Below are positions 26,348 through 34,525 of a DNA stretch of 64,000 nt, in pieces (position 1 is the stretch's first letter; each line of letters starts with the position of its first letter). The notes beneath the pieces were generated by a model, which saw nothing but the letters and a program-made list of their open reading frames with translations, was not told the DNA's origin and did not search any database. This stretch comes from Flavobacterium sp. 11 (GTDB taxonomy: Bacteria > Bacteroidota > Bacteroidia > Flavobacteriales > Flavobacteriaceae): positions 3,699,920 through 3,763,919 of the forward strand of contig NZ_PEFE01000001.1 in NCBI RefSeq assembly GCF_002754315.1, in the 5' to 3' direction. Made by a program: the position numbers and the translations under genes.

Positions 26348-27475
26348 TTATGACAAAATCACTAAATCAACTTTTGATAACGAAAGACTATTCAACAAGC
26401 GTCTGAAAATTGTTGTAGACAAAATTACTTTAAATAAATTGAAGTGTGGTTTTCCTATGCAAACCGTTGTAATGTTTTTTTGCTCCACAATTTTCAGCAT
26501 TGCATTTGTAATATTAGGATTTTGAACTTTAATCACTTCTGCTCCAAGTTGTGTGGCTAATTTGAAATTATTTATCAAATGACGCTGCTTGTCCAATGCA
26601 ATTTTATCACTGCTTTCTTTTGGTGTTTCCACATACAGAACAGACCAATTACAATTGTAATAACTAGCCAAACGAGCTGCTTTTCTGATTACAATTTTAG
26701 CAGTTTTATCATTACTGCTAATGCAAGCCAGCAGTTTTTCATGTCTAAAAGCACTATTATTTGGAACTTCATTCTCTACTTTTCTAAGTACCTGACCCGC
26801 AACTTCCTTTAAAGCCAATTCTCGCAATTGCAAAATCTGATCTGATTTGAAGAAATTATTCAAGGCAGTCTGAATTTTATCCACAGTATAAATCTTCCCC
26901 TCTTTCAATCGCACAATCAAATCTTCTGAAGTCAAATCAATATTCACCACCTCATCTGCCAATCGCAGAACATTATCTGGAATTCGCTCCTGGACATCTA
27001 TATTGGTAATGCGTTTTACATCTTCGTTCAGACTTTCAATATGCTGAATATTCACGGCCGAAATCACATTAATTCCCGCTTCCAAAATCTCCAAAACATC
27101 TTGCCAGCGTTTCTCGTTTTTACTCCCCTCAATATTTGTATGCGCCAATTCATCAACAATAACCACTTCAGGACGTAAATTGATAATGGCTTGCACATCC
27201 ATTTCCTCGAGTTGTTTGCCTTTATAGAAAAGTGTCCTTCTTGGAATTACAGGCAAACCTTCTAACAATTCATGGGTTTCTTTGCGAAAATGCGTTTCGA
27301 TATACCCAATTTTTACGTCAATACCTTTTTTCAACAACGTATGTGTTTCCTGTAACATTCGAAACGTTTTACCCACACCGGCACTCATCCCAATGTAGAC
27401 TTTAAACTTTCCTTTGCGTGATTTTTGGATTAAATCCAGAAAGTGCTTAACGTTATGTTCTTTTTCTTGTTCCAT
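26348..27475 (-). CDS. kdpD: KdpD sensor module without kinase domain
   Basis: This 375-residue protein corresponds to the cytoplasmic N-terminal part of KdpD. The KdpD domain has the P-loop GMSAGVGKT (residues 29-37), IGYIETH and VIVDELAHTN, and it ends near NIDLTSEDLIVRL. A universal-stress-protein-like domain follows (about 245-375). The membrane helices and histidine kinase part of E. coli KdpD (894 residues) are absent; a separate kinase gene follows. I chose the ATG at 27475 (MEQEKEHN); the frame extends to 27550, but that extra sequence lies in a dispersed AT-rich repeat and looks non-coding. The module should sense K+ limitation or second messengers and act on the neighbouring kinase. 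Split KdpD proteins are, as I recall, common in Bacteroidota. Confidence 0.88.
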   Translation of the reverse strand: MEQEKEHNVKHFLDLIQKSRKGKFKVYIGMSAGVGKTFRMLQETHTLLKKGIDVKIGYIETHFRKETHELLEGLPVIPRRTLFYKGKQLEEMDVQAIINLRPEVVIVDELAHTNIEGSKNEKRWQDVLEILEAGINVISAVNIQHIESLNEDVKRITNIDVQERIPDNVLRLADEVVNIDLTSEDLIVRLKEGKIYTVDKIQTALNNFFKSDQILQLRELALKEVAGQVLRKVENEVPNNSAFRHEKLLACISSNDKTAKIVIRKAARLASYYNCNWSVLYVETPKESSDKIALDKQRHLINNFKLATQLGAEVIKVQNPNITNAMLKIVEQKNITTVCIGKPHFNLFKVILSTTIFRRLLNSLSLSKVDLVILS

Positions 27476-27576
27476 TGTCTGATAGAATGAAAAGTAAAAA
27501 GCAAAATGTGAAATGTTTGTGATTGACCTCATCTCTCTTTCACTTCTCACATTTTACATTTTACATCTTCCTTTTT

Positions 27577-28659
27577 TTAAAACGAAATCGCTAATGAAGT
27601 CGTTAAAAATAAATTCTCATTACTAGGCAAATTATCTTTCAAAAATACCGCATCCTTACTATTCAAATTTCTGGCTTCTACTCTAAACATTACATTTTCA
27701 GTAACCAAATAATCAAAATTAGCGGAGAAACCATAGGTTTTAAATCCGTTTGGCGTTCCCGTGGCAATGATTACCTCTTTTTCGTCTTGGTAATATTCGC
27801 CTCTTGCTGCCAATTGAATTTTAGCGGTTGGTTTGTATTGCAAAATCAAAATTGGTGAAAACCATACATCATATTTATCACTTTTATGGACTGATTGTTG
27901 TGACCCAATATCAAAACCAGACACAACACTTGCTTTTTCAGACACTTTAAACAATACGTAAAAATTATTGAAATAACGCCATTTTCTGTCATTGTTCGGT
28001 TGCTCATTTCCAACATAGGTACTCCAGTTCAACGTTGTTTTTGAATTGGGTTTATAGCTTACTTGTGTCCCAAAAGCCGGCGTTTGGTTTCCTTCTACTT
28101 TCTGAATGCGTTGCCAACCGTTCAAATACATCGCAGCCAAATACCATTTTTCTGATTTCGAAGTATAGCCAATTTTGACTCCCGTTTCATAATACGGAGA
28201 GTTATCCGCCAAAATACTTCTGGTCAGCGTCATGCAATCTTTACCAATGGCACTTTCAAAACCAATATGTGACGGCATAACTCCCGCATCAATCCATAAA
28301 TTTTGATTTTTAGCAATTTTAACTCCCACATTGGCTTCATATACATTTTTCAATAAACCTTGTTCTGTTGCCAAATTATATTCGCCATACGTTCCAGCCA
28401 TTAGAGCAAAATTTCCGCGAACATTGTCTTGCGAATAATTCACTTTTGCCAATCCTAAATTCAAATTGACCTCATTATGTTTGTTATGACTGTAAAAAAA
28501 TCCGGGTCTGACGTGATTGTCGGGTTCGCCAAAATCATAACTGTAATACGTTTCTATATAACTCGAAAACGTGAAAGGACTTTTCTCTTTCCCACCTTCT
28601 TGAGCATTGATTGTTGTAAATCCGAAAGCTAATAAAGCAGAAACTATTAATTTTCTCAT
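27577..28659 (-). CDS. Outer-membrane beta-barrel porin of the kdp operon
   Basis: The 360-residue protein has a signal peptide (about residues 1-19, ending INAQ) and a long series of amphipathic strands rich in Tyr, Trp and Asn, ending in the aromatic-terminated strand TTSLAISF. This is the layout of a porin and resembles the OmpL-like beta-barrel porin-2 family. Its place between kdpC and kdpD suggests a route for K+ or small solutes across the outer membrane when K+ is scarce, which is inference. A copy of the 32-bp dispersed repeat lies seven bases upstream of the start codon. The gap to kdpC (28660-28815) holds that repeat and otherwise only AT-rich DNA. Confidence 0.8.
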   Translation of the reverse strand: MRKLIVSALLAFGFTTINAQEGGKEKSPFTFSSYIETYYSYDFGEPDNHVRPGFFYSHNKHNEVNLNLGLAKVNYSQDNVRGNFALMAGTYGEYNLATEQGLLKNVYEANVGVKIAKNQNLWIDAGVMPSHIGFESAIGKDCMTLTRSILADNSPYYETGVKIGYTSKSEKWYLAAMYLNGWQRIQKVEGNQTPAFGTQVSYKPNSKTTLNWSTYVGNEQPNNDRKWRYFNNFYVLFKVSEKASVVSGFDIGSQQSVHKSDKYDVWFSPILILQYKPTAKIQLAARGEYYQDEKEVIIATGTPNGFKTYGFSANFDYLVTENVMFRVEARNLNSKDAVFLKDNLPSNENLFLTTSLAISF

Positions 28660-28815
28660 TGTTTTGTCATTGCGAGGAACGAAGCAATCTCATCCTCATT
28701 ATTTATATTAAGAGCTAATCCCGCTATCATTCCAAATCTTTTGTTTTTTTAAGGAAAAAACAAAAGGATTTTCCCTTCTATCGGGGCTAAAAAATTTGTT
28801 CTATAATTTATTTTT

Positions 28816-29370
28816 TTATTTCAATTCATCCAAAGCTATATTCAACTCCAAAACATTTACAGTTGAAGTTCCCATAACTGTTGGCACATTGATTTTACTT
28901 TCTACCAAAGCTTTTACTTTTTCTTCTGATAATTTTCTTGCTACCGCCACTCGTTTCACTTGAATCAACGCTCCTTGTGGTGAAATATTCGGATCTAAAC
29001 CACTACCGGAAGCCGTAACCATATCCGATGGAATTTCTTCTTTTCTCAAATAAGGATGAACGATTAAAAAAGTATCAATTCTTTTTTGGACCAAAGCCAG
29101 ATAATCTGCATTGCTGGGTCCTTTATTACTTCCGGCACTTCCGGCAGCATTATAATCCACCGCCGATGGTCTTCCCCAAAAATAATTTGACTTATCGAAT
29201 TTCTGTCCAATTTTTTGATATCCTACCACTTTTCCGTTTACGGTAACCGTTTCTCCTTTTCCTTTATTTGGAGCCAATTGTGCTATCCCAAAAATCGCCA
29301 TGGGATAAATAACAGCAAGCAATACCAGCATGAATAGTGTGAATTTGAGTATTGAAAATATATTTTTCAT
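28816..29370 (-). CDS. kdpC: K+-transporting ATPase subunit C
   Basis: The 184-residue KdpC has a single N-terminal membrane helix (about residues 7-30) and the family signatures YFWGRPSAVDYN, AAGSAGSNKGPSN, TASGSGLDPNISPQGA and a final VNVLELNIALD. Length is close to the E. coli protein (190). KdpC is the periplasmically exposed subunit that stabilises KdpB and raises its ATP affinity in the high-affinity K+ pump. It lies about 90 bases after kdpB, with an AT-rich dispersed repeat pair in the gap (29380-29459). Confidence 0.95.
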   Translation of the reverse strand: MKNIFSILKFTLFMLVLLAVIYPMAIFGIAQLAPNKGKGETVTVNGKVVGYQKIGQKFDKSNYFWGRPSAVDYNAAGSAGSNKGPSNADYLALVQKRIDTFLIVHPYLRKEEIPSDMVTASGSGLDPNISPQGALIQVKRVAVARKLSEEKVKALVESKINVPTVMGTSTVNVLELNIALDELK

Positions 29371-29461
29371 GTTTTTAATGTAAAATGTTAGTTGTAAGAT
29401 GTAAGATGTTAGTTGAACTGTAATTTTTACCTTTCACTTTTTACATCTCACATTTCACTAA

Positions 29462-31519
29462 TTAAAGAAATAACGCCACAATTAAATCAATCAATTTAAT
29501 CCCAATAAAAGGAACAATTAATCCACCCAAACCATAAATCAATAGGTTTCTTTTCAAAATAGCACTCGCGCCAATTGGTTTATAGTCGACCCCTTTTAAG
29601 GCCAGCGGTATCAATATTGGAATAATAATCGCATTGAAAATTACCGCCGATAAAATGGCACTTTCCGGGCTGTGCAAACACATAATATTCAATCCTTCGA
29701 GTGCTGGTATAGCCGTGATGAAAAGTGCGGGAACAATGGCAAAATATTTGGCAACGTCATTTGCAATCGAGAACGTAGTAAGCGTTCCTCTAGTCATCAA
29801 CAATTGTTTCCCGATTTCTATGATTTCAATTAACTTGGTAGGATCATTGTCTAAATCGACCATATTTCCAGCTTCTTTTGCAGCTTGAGTTCCGCTGTTC
29901 ATGGCTACACCTACATCGGCTTGCGCCAAAGCGGGTGCGTCATTAGTTCCGTCGCCCATCATCGCTACCAGTTTTCCGTTTTGTTGCTCGTTTTTGATGT
30001 AGTTCATTTTATCTTCCGGTTTGGCTTCGGCAATAAAATCATCAACACCTGCTTTCTCAGCGATGAATTTTGCTGTCAAAGGATTATCACCAGTAACCAT
30101 CACGGTTTTTACTCCCATTTTTCGCAATCGGTCAAAACGTTCTTTCATTCCCGTTTTGATAATGTCCTGCAATTCTATAACGCCCTGAACGATACTATTT
30201 TTAACTACAACCAATGGCGTTCCTCCATTAGAGGATATTTCGATTACTTGTTCCGCTGTATCCTCCGGAAATGCATTTCCGGCTTGTTTTGCAATATTTT
30301 TTACTGCATCCTGCGCGCCTTTTCTAATATCCGTTCCGTCTTTTAAGACAACACCACTGGTTCTGGTTTCAGCAGTAAACTTGATAGTGTGTAAAATGTG
30401 AGAAGTGAGTTGTGAAATGTCGGACTCTATTTTACCGTTTACATCTAACATTTTACTGAGCTCAATGATGCTTTTCCCTTCCGGTGTATCATCGGCAAGC
30501 GAACTTAAAACTGCCGCCTTGATAAAATCGCCTTCAGAAACTCCTTTTGAAGGATAAAAACGGGTTGCTTTTCGGTTTCCAATTGTGATTGTTCCCGTTT
30601 TATCCAAAAGCAATACATCAATATCTCCGGCAGTTTCCACTGCCTTTCCTGATTTAGTAATTACATTGGCACGCAAGGCTCGATCCATTCCTGCAATTCC
30701 AATTGCAGAAAGCAAACCGCCAATTGTTGTTGGAATTAAACAAACAAAAAGGGAAATGAAAGCCGCAATGGTTATTGGTGCATTTGCATAATCAGCAAAC
30801 GGTTTTAAGGTCACACAAACAATCACAAAGATTAAAGTAAAGGCTGCCAACAAAATCGTTAAGGCAATTTCGTTTGGTGTTTTCTGACGGCTTGCTCCTT
30901 CTACCAAAGCAATCATTTTATCCAGAAAACTCTCCCCTGGCTCATTGGTCACAATAACTTTAATTTTATCCGATAATACTTTTGTCCCTCCGGTAACTGA
31001 TGATTTATCACCACCAGCTTCCCGAATTACAGGAGCACTTTCTCCCGTAATCGCACTTTCGTCAATTGTAGCTAAACCTTCGATGATTTCACCGTCTGTA
31101 GCAATTAAATCGCCTGATTCACAAACGAAAACATCTCCTTTTTTCAATTCAGATGAACTAATATTTTTGATTTCTCCATTAGGCAAAATTTGTCTCGCCG
31201 GAGTTTCTTCCCTTGTTTTTCTTAAGCTGTCAGCTTGTGCTTTTCCACGGGCTTCAGCGATAGCTTCGGCAAAATTGGCAAACAAAAGCGTTGCTAATAA
31301 AATTAAAAACACTATGAAATTATAAGCAAAACTACCTTGATCCTGTGCGCCAAACAAAATGGCAATACACACAGCAAACATAATCGCTGTACCGATTTCT
31401 ACGGTAAACATTACCGGATTTTTGAACATTATTTTCGGGTTAAGCTTCACAAAAGACTGCACCAAGGCATCTTTTACCTGCTTCCCTTCGAATAATGAAT
31501 TGGATTTATTTTTAGTCAT
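29462..31519 (-). CDS. kdpB: K+-transporting ATPase subunit B
   Basis: The 685-residue P-type ATPase subunit has all expected elements: actuator motif ITGESAPV, phosphorylation site DKTGT with Asp306, a nucleotide-binding segment with [10 protein letters not shown], hinge [10 protein letters not shown] and [12 protein letters not shown], and about seven membrane helices. It hydrolyses ATP to drive K+ uptake through KdpA. The segment at 30385-30420, coding for about LTSHILHTI, is made of the same AT-rich repeat seen in the gaps of this locus and replaces the usual short linker just before the FTAETRTSG motif, keeping the reading frame. The kdpA-kdpB order is interrupted by an opposite-strand gene at 31604. 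Confidence 0.95.
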   Translation of the reverse strand: MTKNKSNSLFEGKQVKDALVQSFVKLNPKIMFKNPVMFTVEIGTAIMFAVCIAILFGAQDQGSFAYNFIVFLILLATLLFANFAEAIAEARGKAQADSLRKTREETPARQILPNGEIKNISSSELKKGDVFVCESGDLIATDGEIIEGLATIDESAITGESAPVIREAGGDKSSVTGGTKVLSDKIKVIVTNEPGESFLDKMIALVEGASRQKTPNEIALTILLAAFTLIFVIVCVTLKPFADYANAPITIAAFISLFVCLIPTTIGGLLSAIGIAGMDRALRANVITKSGKAVETAGDIDVLLLDKTGTITIGNRKATRFYPSKGVSEGDFIKAAVLSSLADDTPEGKSIIELSKMLDVNGKIESDISQLTSHILHTIKFTAETRTSGVVLKDGTDIRKGAQDAVKNIAKQAGNAFPEDTAEQVIEISSNGGTPLVVVKNSIVQGVIELQDIIKTGMKERFDRLRKMGVKTVMVTGDNPLTAKFIAEKAGVDDFIAEAKPEDKMNYIKNEQQNGKLVAMMGDGTNDAPALAQADVGVAMNSGTQAAKEAGNMVDLDNDPTKLIEIIEIGKQLLMTRGTLTTFSIANDVAKYFAIVPALFITAIPALEGLNIMCLHSPESAILSAVIFNAIIIPILIPLALKGVDYKPIGASAILKRNLLIYGLGGLIVPFIGIKLIDLIVALFL
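30385..30420. repeat. Copy of the dispersed AAATGTGA-type repeat inside kdpB
   Basis: GTGTAAAATGTGAGAAGTGA followed by GTTGTGAAATGTC inside the kdpB coding region is near-identical to the intergenic repeats of this locus (for example at 31968-32048). It is translated in frame within the nucleotide-binding domain. Confidence 0.7.
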
Positions 31520-31603
31520 TTTCTTATTAGTAAAATGTTAGATGATAAATGTGAAATGTCATAAGATTGGATATATTTGATATTCATTTAAAATATTTAA
31601 AGT

Positions 31604-31966
31604 ATGAAGCCACATAAAAATTTGAATTCTTGGATTAAAAGTTTTGAATTCGTCAAAGAAATTTATTTGGTTACAAATCAATTTCCCTCAGATGAAAAAT
31701 TTGGATTAACTTCACAAATTAGAAGAGCTTCCGTTTCAGTTCCAGTAAATATTGCTGAAGGTGCTGCAAGAAAAGGCACGAAAGAATTCATCCATTTTCT
31801 GCATATTTCATTAGGTTCTTTATCTGAACTTGACACTTTGCTTTTATTGAGTAAAGAATTAAACTTTATCAATGAAAAAGAATGTGAACAACTGATTGGA
31901 AAATTAGACATCATAGGAAAACTCATTTATGGATTAATTAAAAACCTCGAAGGCAGATTACAATAG
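31604..31966 (+). CDS. Four-helix-bundle protein (S23 / 23S rRNA intervening-sequence family)
   Basis: The 120-residue protein has the family pattern LNSWIKSFEFVKEIYLVTNQFPSDEKFGLTSQIRRASVSVPVNIAEGAARKG, then a phrase FIHFLHISLGSLSELDTLL and a closing LEGRL. These proteins form four-helix bundles; some are encoded in 23S rRNA insertions and a related protein (Avd) assists diversity-generating retroelements, but the role of the stand-alone ones is unknown. It lies on the + strand between kdpA and kdpB, which are both on the - strand, and is flanked on each side by AT-rich dispersed repeats. That suggests insertion into a pre-existing kdp operon. No reverse transcriptase is nearby. Confidence 0.88.
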   Translation: MKPHKNLNSWIKSFEFVKEIYLVTNQFPSDEKFGLTSQIRRASVSVPVNIAEGAARKGTKEFIHFLHISLGSLSELDTLLLLSKELNFINEKECEQLIGKLDIIGKLIYGLIKNLEGRLQ

Positions 31967-31967
31967 T

Positions 31968-32048
31968 TGTAAAATGTGAGTTGTTTTTTTGTGAAATGTG
32001 AGTTGTGAATATTATTACATTTTACATCTCACTTTTTACATTTTACAT
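31968..32048. repeat. Dispersed AT-rich inverted repeats (GTAAAATGTGAG / CTCACTTTTTACATTTTAC)
   Basis: This is the clearest member of a repeat family confined to the Kdp locus. Here GTAAAATGTGAG and GTGAAATGTGAG units are followed by their inverted form. Other members lie at about 27484-27570, 29380-29459, 31528-31562 and 33777-33868, plus one inside kdpB. Most have both orientations and could form hairpins of 10-20 bp in the message between genes. Confidence 0.75.
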
Positions 32049-33761
32049 TGAAAAATATTCCGCCAATGGACCTAAAGCCAATGCAGGAAAGAACGATAAA
32101 GCTGCAATAATGGCGATTACAGCAAAAACCATCACACCAAAAATGGTCGTATCTGTTTTTAAAGTTCCTGCACTTTCCGGAATATATTTTTTATTGGCTA
32201 ATAATCCTGCAATAGCCAATGGCCCGATTATAGGAATGAAACGACTCAATAACAAAACAATTCCTGTAGTGATGTCCCAAAACGGATTGTTATCTCCCAA
32301 ACCTTCAAAACCAGAACCATTATTCGCGGCACTTGATGTATATTCGTATAGCATTTCCGAAAATCCATGATGCCCCGAATTGTTGAGCCAGCCAGTTGCA
32401 TTTCCGTTAAACCAATAGCCCATCGCCGTATCATGGGCAGCAAAATAAGAAGCCAAAGCCGTTCCTGATAATATCAATAATGGATGAAGAATGGCAATAA
32501 AAGCAGCTATTTTGACTTCTCGAGCTTCGATTTTTTTTCCCAGAAATTCAGGTGTTCTTCCCACCATTAAACCTGAAATAAAAACAGCGAGAATAATGAA
32601 AATATAAAAATTCAACCAGCCGACACCGCATCCGCCATAAAAGGCATTGACCATCATAGCCAATAATTGCATGGAACCTGAAACTGGCATCGAACTATCG
32701 TGCATACTATTGACCGATCCTGTAGAAATTACGGTCGTAGCAATACTCCAAAATCCAGAAATAGCGGGTCCAAAACGGACTTCCTTGCCTTCCATAGCTC
32801 CTGTTGCTTGGGAAATTCCCATTTTTTCAATGGCTGGATTTCCATTCAATTCTGATATTACAGTTGGGATTACCAATAGCAAAAAACCAATGGTCATTAC
32901 TCCAAAAACTACATAGGACAATCTTCTTTTTTTGAGATAAAAACCCAGAGCAAAAATCATTGCAAACGGAATGATTAATTGTGCCCATAATTCGACCGCA
33001 TTCGTAAAATAAGTAGGATTCTCTAATGGATGCGTTGAGTTGGCTCCAAAAAATCCACCACCGTTGGTACCAATATGTTTGATGGCAATAAATGCTGCGG
33101 CAGGACCACGAGAAACGGCTACTGAATCTCCTTGTAAAGTGGTAATCGCATCTTTTCCTTCAAAAGTCATTGGTGTTCCGCTGAATAACAAAGCGATAGC
33201 TACAATTGCTGAAAGCGGCAATAAAATACGAGTACAACTTTTGATAAAATAATTATAGAAATTACCTAATTTATCGGTAGTTCTTTCTTTCATTGCATTG
33301 AAAACCATGGCGGCGGCGGCCATTCCTACACCTGCAGAAACAAACTGCAAGAACATTAAGAACATTTGTGATAAATAAGAAACGCCGCTTTCGCCTGAGT
33401 AATGCTGTAAATTACAATTTACAACAAACGAAATGGCTGTATTGAAAGCCAAATCAGGTGACATATTTGGGTTATTATCAGGATTTAAAAATAAAGATCC
33501 TTGGAATAATAAAATGAAAAAGCAAAGGAAAAACCAAACCATATTGACACTCAATAGTGCTTTTAAGTGTTGTTTCCAGTTCATTTCTTCGGTAGCATTG
33601 ATACCGCTGATTTTGAAAATAAATTTTTCAATTGGATTGAAAATCGGGTCAAGGAATGTTTTATCTCCTATAAAAACTTTAGCAATATATTTCCCAACGG
33701 GAATAGCTAAAATTATTGAGAGAATAAAAATAATGATGACACCAAATAATTCTGTGTTCAT
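32043..33761 (-). CDS. kdpA: K+-transporting ATPase subunit A
   Basis: The 572-residue channel-like subunit that selects and binds K+. About ten membrane helices are evident. Filter-loop segments typical of KdpA are present, notably GTNGGGFFGANSTHPLENPT, and NSMHDSSMPVSG and NGSGFEG further on; the C-terminal IPIIGPLAIAGLLANKKYIPES is also a KdpA hallmark. Length compares well with E. coli (557). It starts after kdpF and is separated from kdpB by 523 bases that hold the S23 gene and dispersed repeats, so kdpB may depend on read-through past an antisense gene. The gap to kdpF (33762-33870) carries another AT-rich repeat pair. Confidence 0.95.
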   Translation of the reverse strand: MNTELFGVIIIFILSIILAIPVGKYIAKVFIGDKTFLDPIFNPIEKFIFKISGINATEEMNWKQHLKALLSVNMVWFFLCFFILLFQGSLFLNPDNNPNMSPDLAFNTAISFVVNCNLQHYSGESGVSYLSQMFLMFLQFVSAGVGMAAAAMVFNAMKERTTDKLGNFYNYFIKSCTRILLPLSAIVAIALLFSGTPMTFEGKDAITTLQGDSVAVSRGPAAAFIAIKHIGTNGGGFFGANSTHPLENPTYFTNAVELWAQLIIPFAMIFALGFYLKKRRLSYVVFGVMTIGFLLLVIPTVISELNGNPAIEKMGISQATGAMEGKEVRFGPAISGFWSIATTVISTGSVNSMHDSSMPVSGSMQLLAMMVNAFYGGCGVGWLNFYIFIILAVFISGLMVGRTPEFLGKKIEAREVKIAAFIAILHPLLILSGTALASYFAAHDTAMGYWFNGNATGWLNNSGHHGFSEMLYEYTSSAANNGSGFEGLGDNNPFWDITTGIVLLLSRFIPIIGPLAIAGLLANKKYIPESAGTLKTDTTIFGVMVFAVIAIIAALSFFPALALGPLAEYFSM

Positions 33762-33870
33762 AATTTGTTGTTTTTTTTGTGAAATGTAAATTGTAAAATG
33801 TGAGATGCGTAGTACTGTAGATTTTTCGTCTTCTTACTTTTTACAATTCAAATTTTACTTTTTACATGAA

Positions 33871-33948
33871 TTAAAACTTTTCAGGTTTGATTAATACATA
33901 AACCAAATAGCCGAAAACAGCTATTGAAATAATAAATAGTGCAGTCAT
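33871..33948 (-). CDS. kdpF: KdpF small membrane subunit
   Basis: A 25-residue peptide with one membrane helix, MTALFIISIAVFGYLVYVLI followed by KPEKF. The closing KPEKF-type end after a single helix is typical of KdpF, which stabilises the KdpABC complex. It lies just upstream of kdpA in the same direction, as expected. Confidence 0.88.
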   Translation of the reverse strand: MTALFIISIAVFGYLVYVLIKPEKF

Positions 33949-33951
33949 AGT

Positions 33952-34038
33952 TTAGATTTTTTCAAAAAATTCGACGGATTTAAAACAAATCGCAAACAGC
34001 AAAACGGCTAATGCGAGTAATAGAACAGTGATTAACAT
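33952..34038 (-). CDS. Small membrane peptide upstream of kdpF
   Basis: A 28-residue ORF ending three bases before the kdpF start. It has one hydrophobic helix (LITVLLLALAVLLFAICF) and an acidic-basic tail KSVEFFEKI. Its close spacing to kdpF suggests that it is translated as part of the kdp message, possibly as a second accessory subunit. I do not know a family for it. Confidence 0.6.
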   Translation of the reverse strand: MLITVLLLALAVLLFAICFKSVEFFEKI

Positions 34039-34063
34039 AGATTTTAGATTATTGGATTATTAG

Positions 34064-34077
34064 ACAATCGATTTGCC
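34064..34077 (-). promoter_or_regulatory. Weak sigma-54-like site before the kdp small ORFs
   Basis: Read on the - strand, GGCAAATCGATTGT matches the sigma-54 pattern GGCAC-N5-TTGC at GGCA and TTG, with T instead of C at the -12 position. It would start transcription about 14 bases before the 28-residue ORF. It may be a chance match. Confidence 0.25.
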
Positions 34078-34080
34078 TCA

Positions 34081-34362
34081 TTATACTCCTGAAGCATTGA
34101 TTTGTTTAATGTATTCTGCTTTCAACGATTTAGGAAAAAGATTTGAAATACTGCAATGGCGTAATTCCATAAAAGAAGAAACTGAAAAAAGATAAACATT
34201 GGAAATAGCGATTTTTGTTTCGTTGCTTCCCGTTATCAATAATTGTTCAGCAAGTGCTAAACATTTTTTTGCCCTGGAAATATTTCCCGTAATAATTGCA
34301 GTCTTGGTGATCTCGGCAAAGCGTTCTGCTTGTTTGTAAATCGTATTGACTTGATTTTTCAT
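34081..34362 (-). CDS. Hypothetical protein at the head of the kdp operon
   Basis: A protein of 93 residues if started at the ATG at 34362 (MKNQVNTIYKQ), or 101 from the ATG at 34386. I prefer the shorter form because a sigma-54-like element covers the upstream ATG. It is helical, with AKKCLALAEQLLITGSNETKIAISNVYLFSVSSFMELRHCSI in the middle and LFPKSLKAEY near the end. There is no signal peptide or membrane helix. It resembles, from memory, uncharacterised proteins found beside kdp genes in flavobacteria (possibly DUF7674). Position as first gene after the regulator suggests a role in Kdp control. Confidence 0.6.
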   Translation of the reverse strand: MKNQVNTIYKQAERFAEITKTAIITGNISRAKKCLALAEQLLITGSNETKIAISNVYLFSVSSFMELRHCSISNLFPKSLKAEYIKQINASGV

Positions 34363-34380
34363 AAGAATGATTTTTATGTT

Positions 34381-34398
34381 CTTCATCGCTTATGCCAA
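34381..34398 (-). promoter_or_regulatory. Sigma-54-like promoter of the kdp operon
   Basis: Read on the - strand, TTGGCATAAGCGATGA has the -24 element (TTGGCA) with the correct spacing to a weak -12 element (ATGA instead of TTGC). It lies between the terminator of an NtrC-type activator gene and the kdp genes, where such a promoter would be expected. The imperfect -12 element keeps this tentative. Confidence 0.35.
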
Positions 34399-34475
34399 AA
34401 TGTATTCCAAGAAAAATAAAAATTTGTAAGTGATTGTTAATTTAGTCTTTATGATTCCCAACTAAAAAAAGACAT

Positions 34476-34505
34476 AAAAAAAGCCTATCAAAATGATAGG
34501 CTTTT
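34476..34505 (-). terminator. Terminator of the sigma-54 regulator gene
   Basis: On the - strand a 12-bp stem (AAAAGCCTATCA / TGATAGGCTTTT) with a three-base loop is followed by seven T. It lies about 20 bases after the regulator stop codon and separates that gene from the kdp genes. Confidence 0.8.
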
Positions 34506-34525
34506 CTCAAAACAATAGGTTTCTG

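Noticed and set aside
27476..27550. N-terminal extension of the KdpD module
   Set aside because: It falls in a dispersed AT-rich repeat, and the KdpD domain begins after the ATG at 27475.
29885..30346. 153-residue + strand ORF
   Set aside because: It lies antisense within the well-supported kdpB gene and has no recognisable domain.
31604..31966. Avd accessory protein of a diversity-generating retroelement
   Set aside because: No reverse transcriptase and no template/variable repeat pair were seen nearby; only the fold family is shared.
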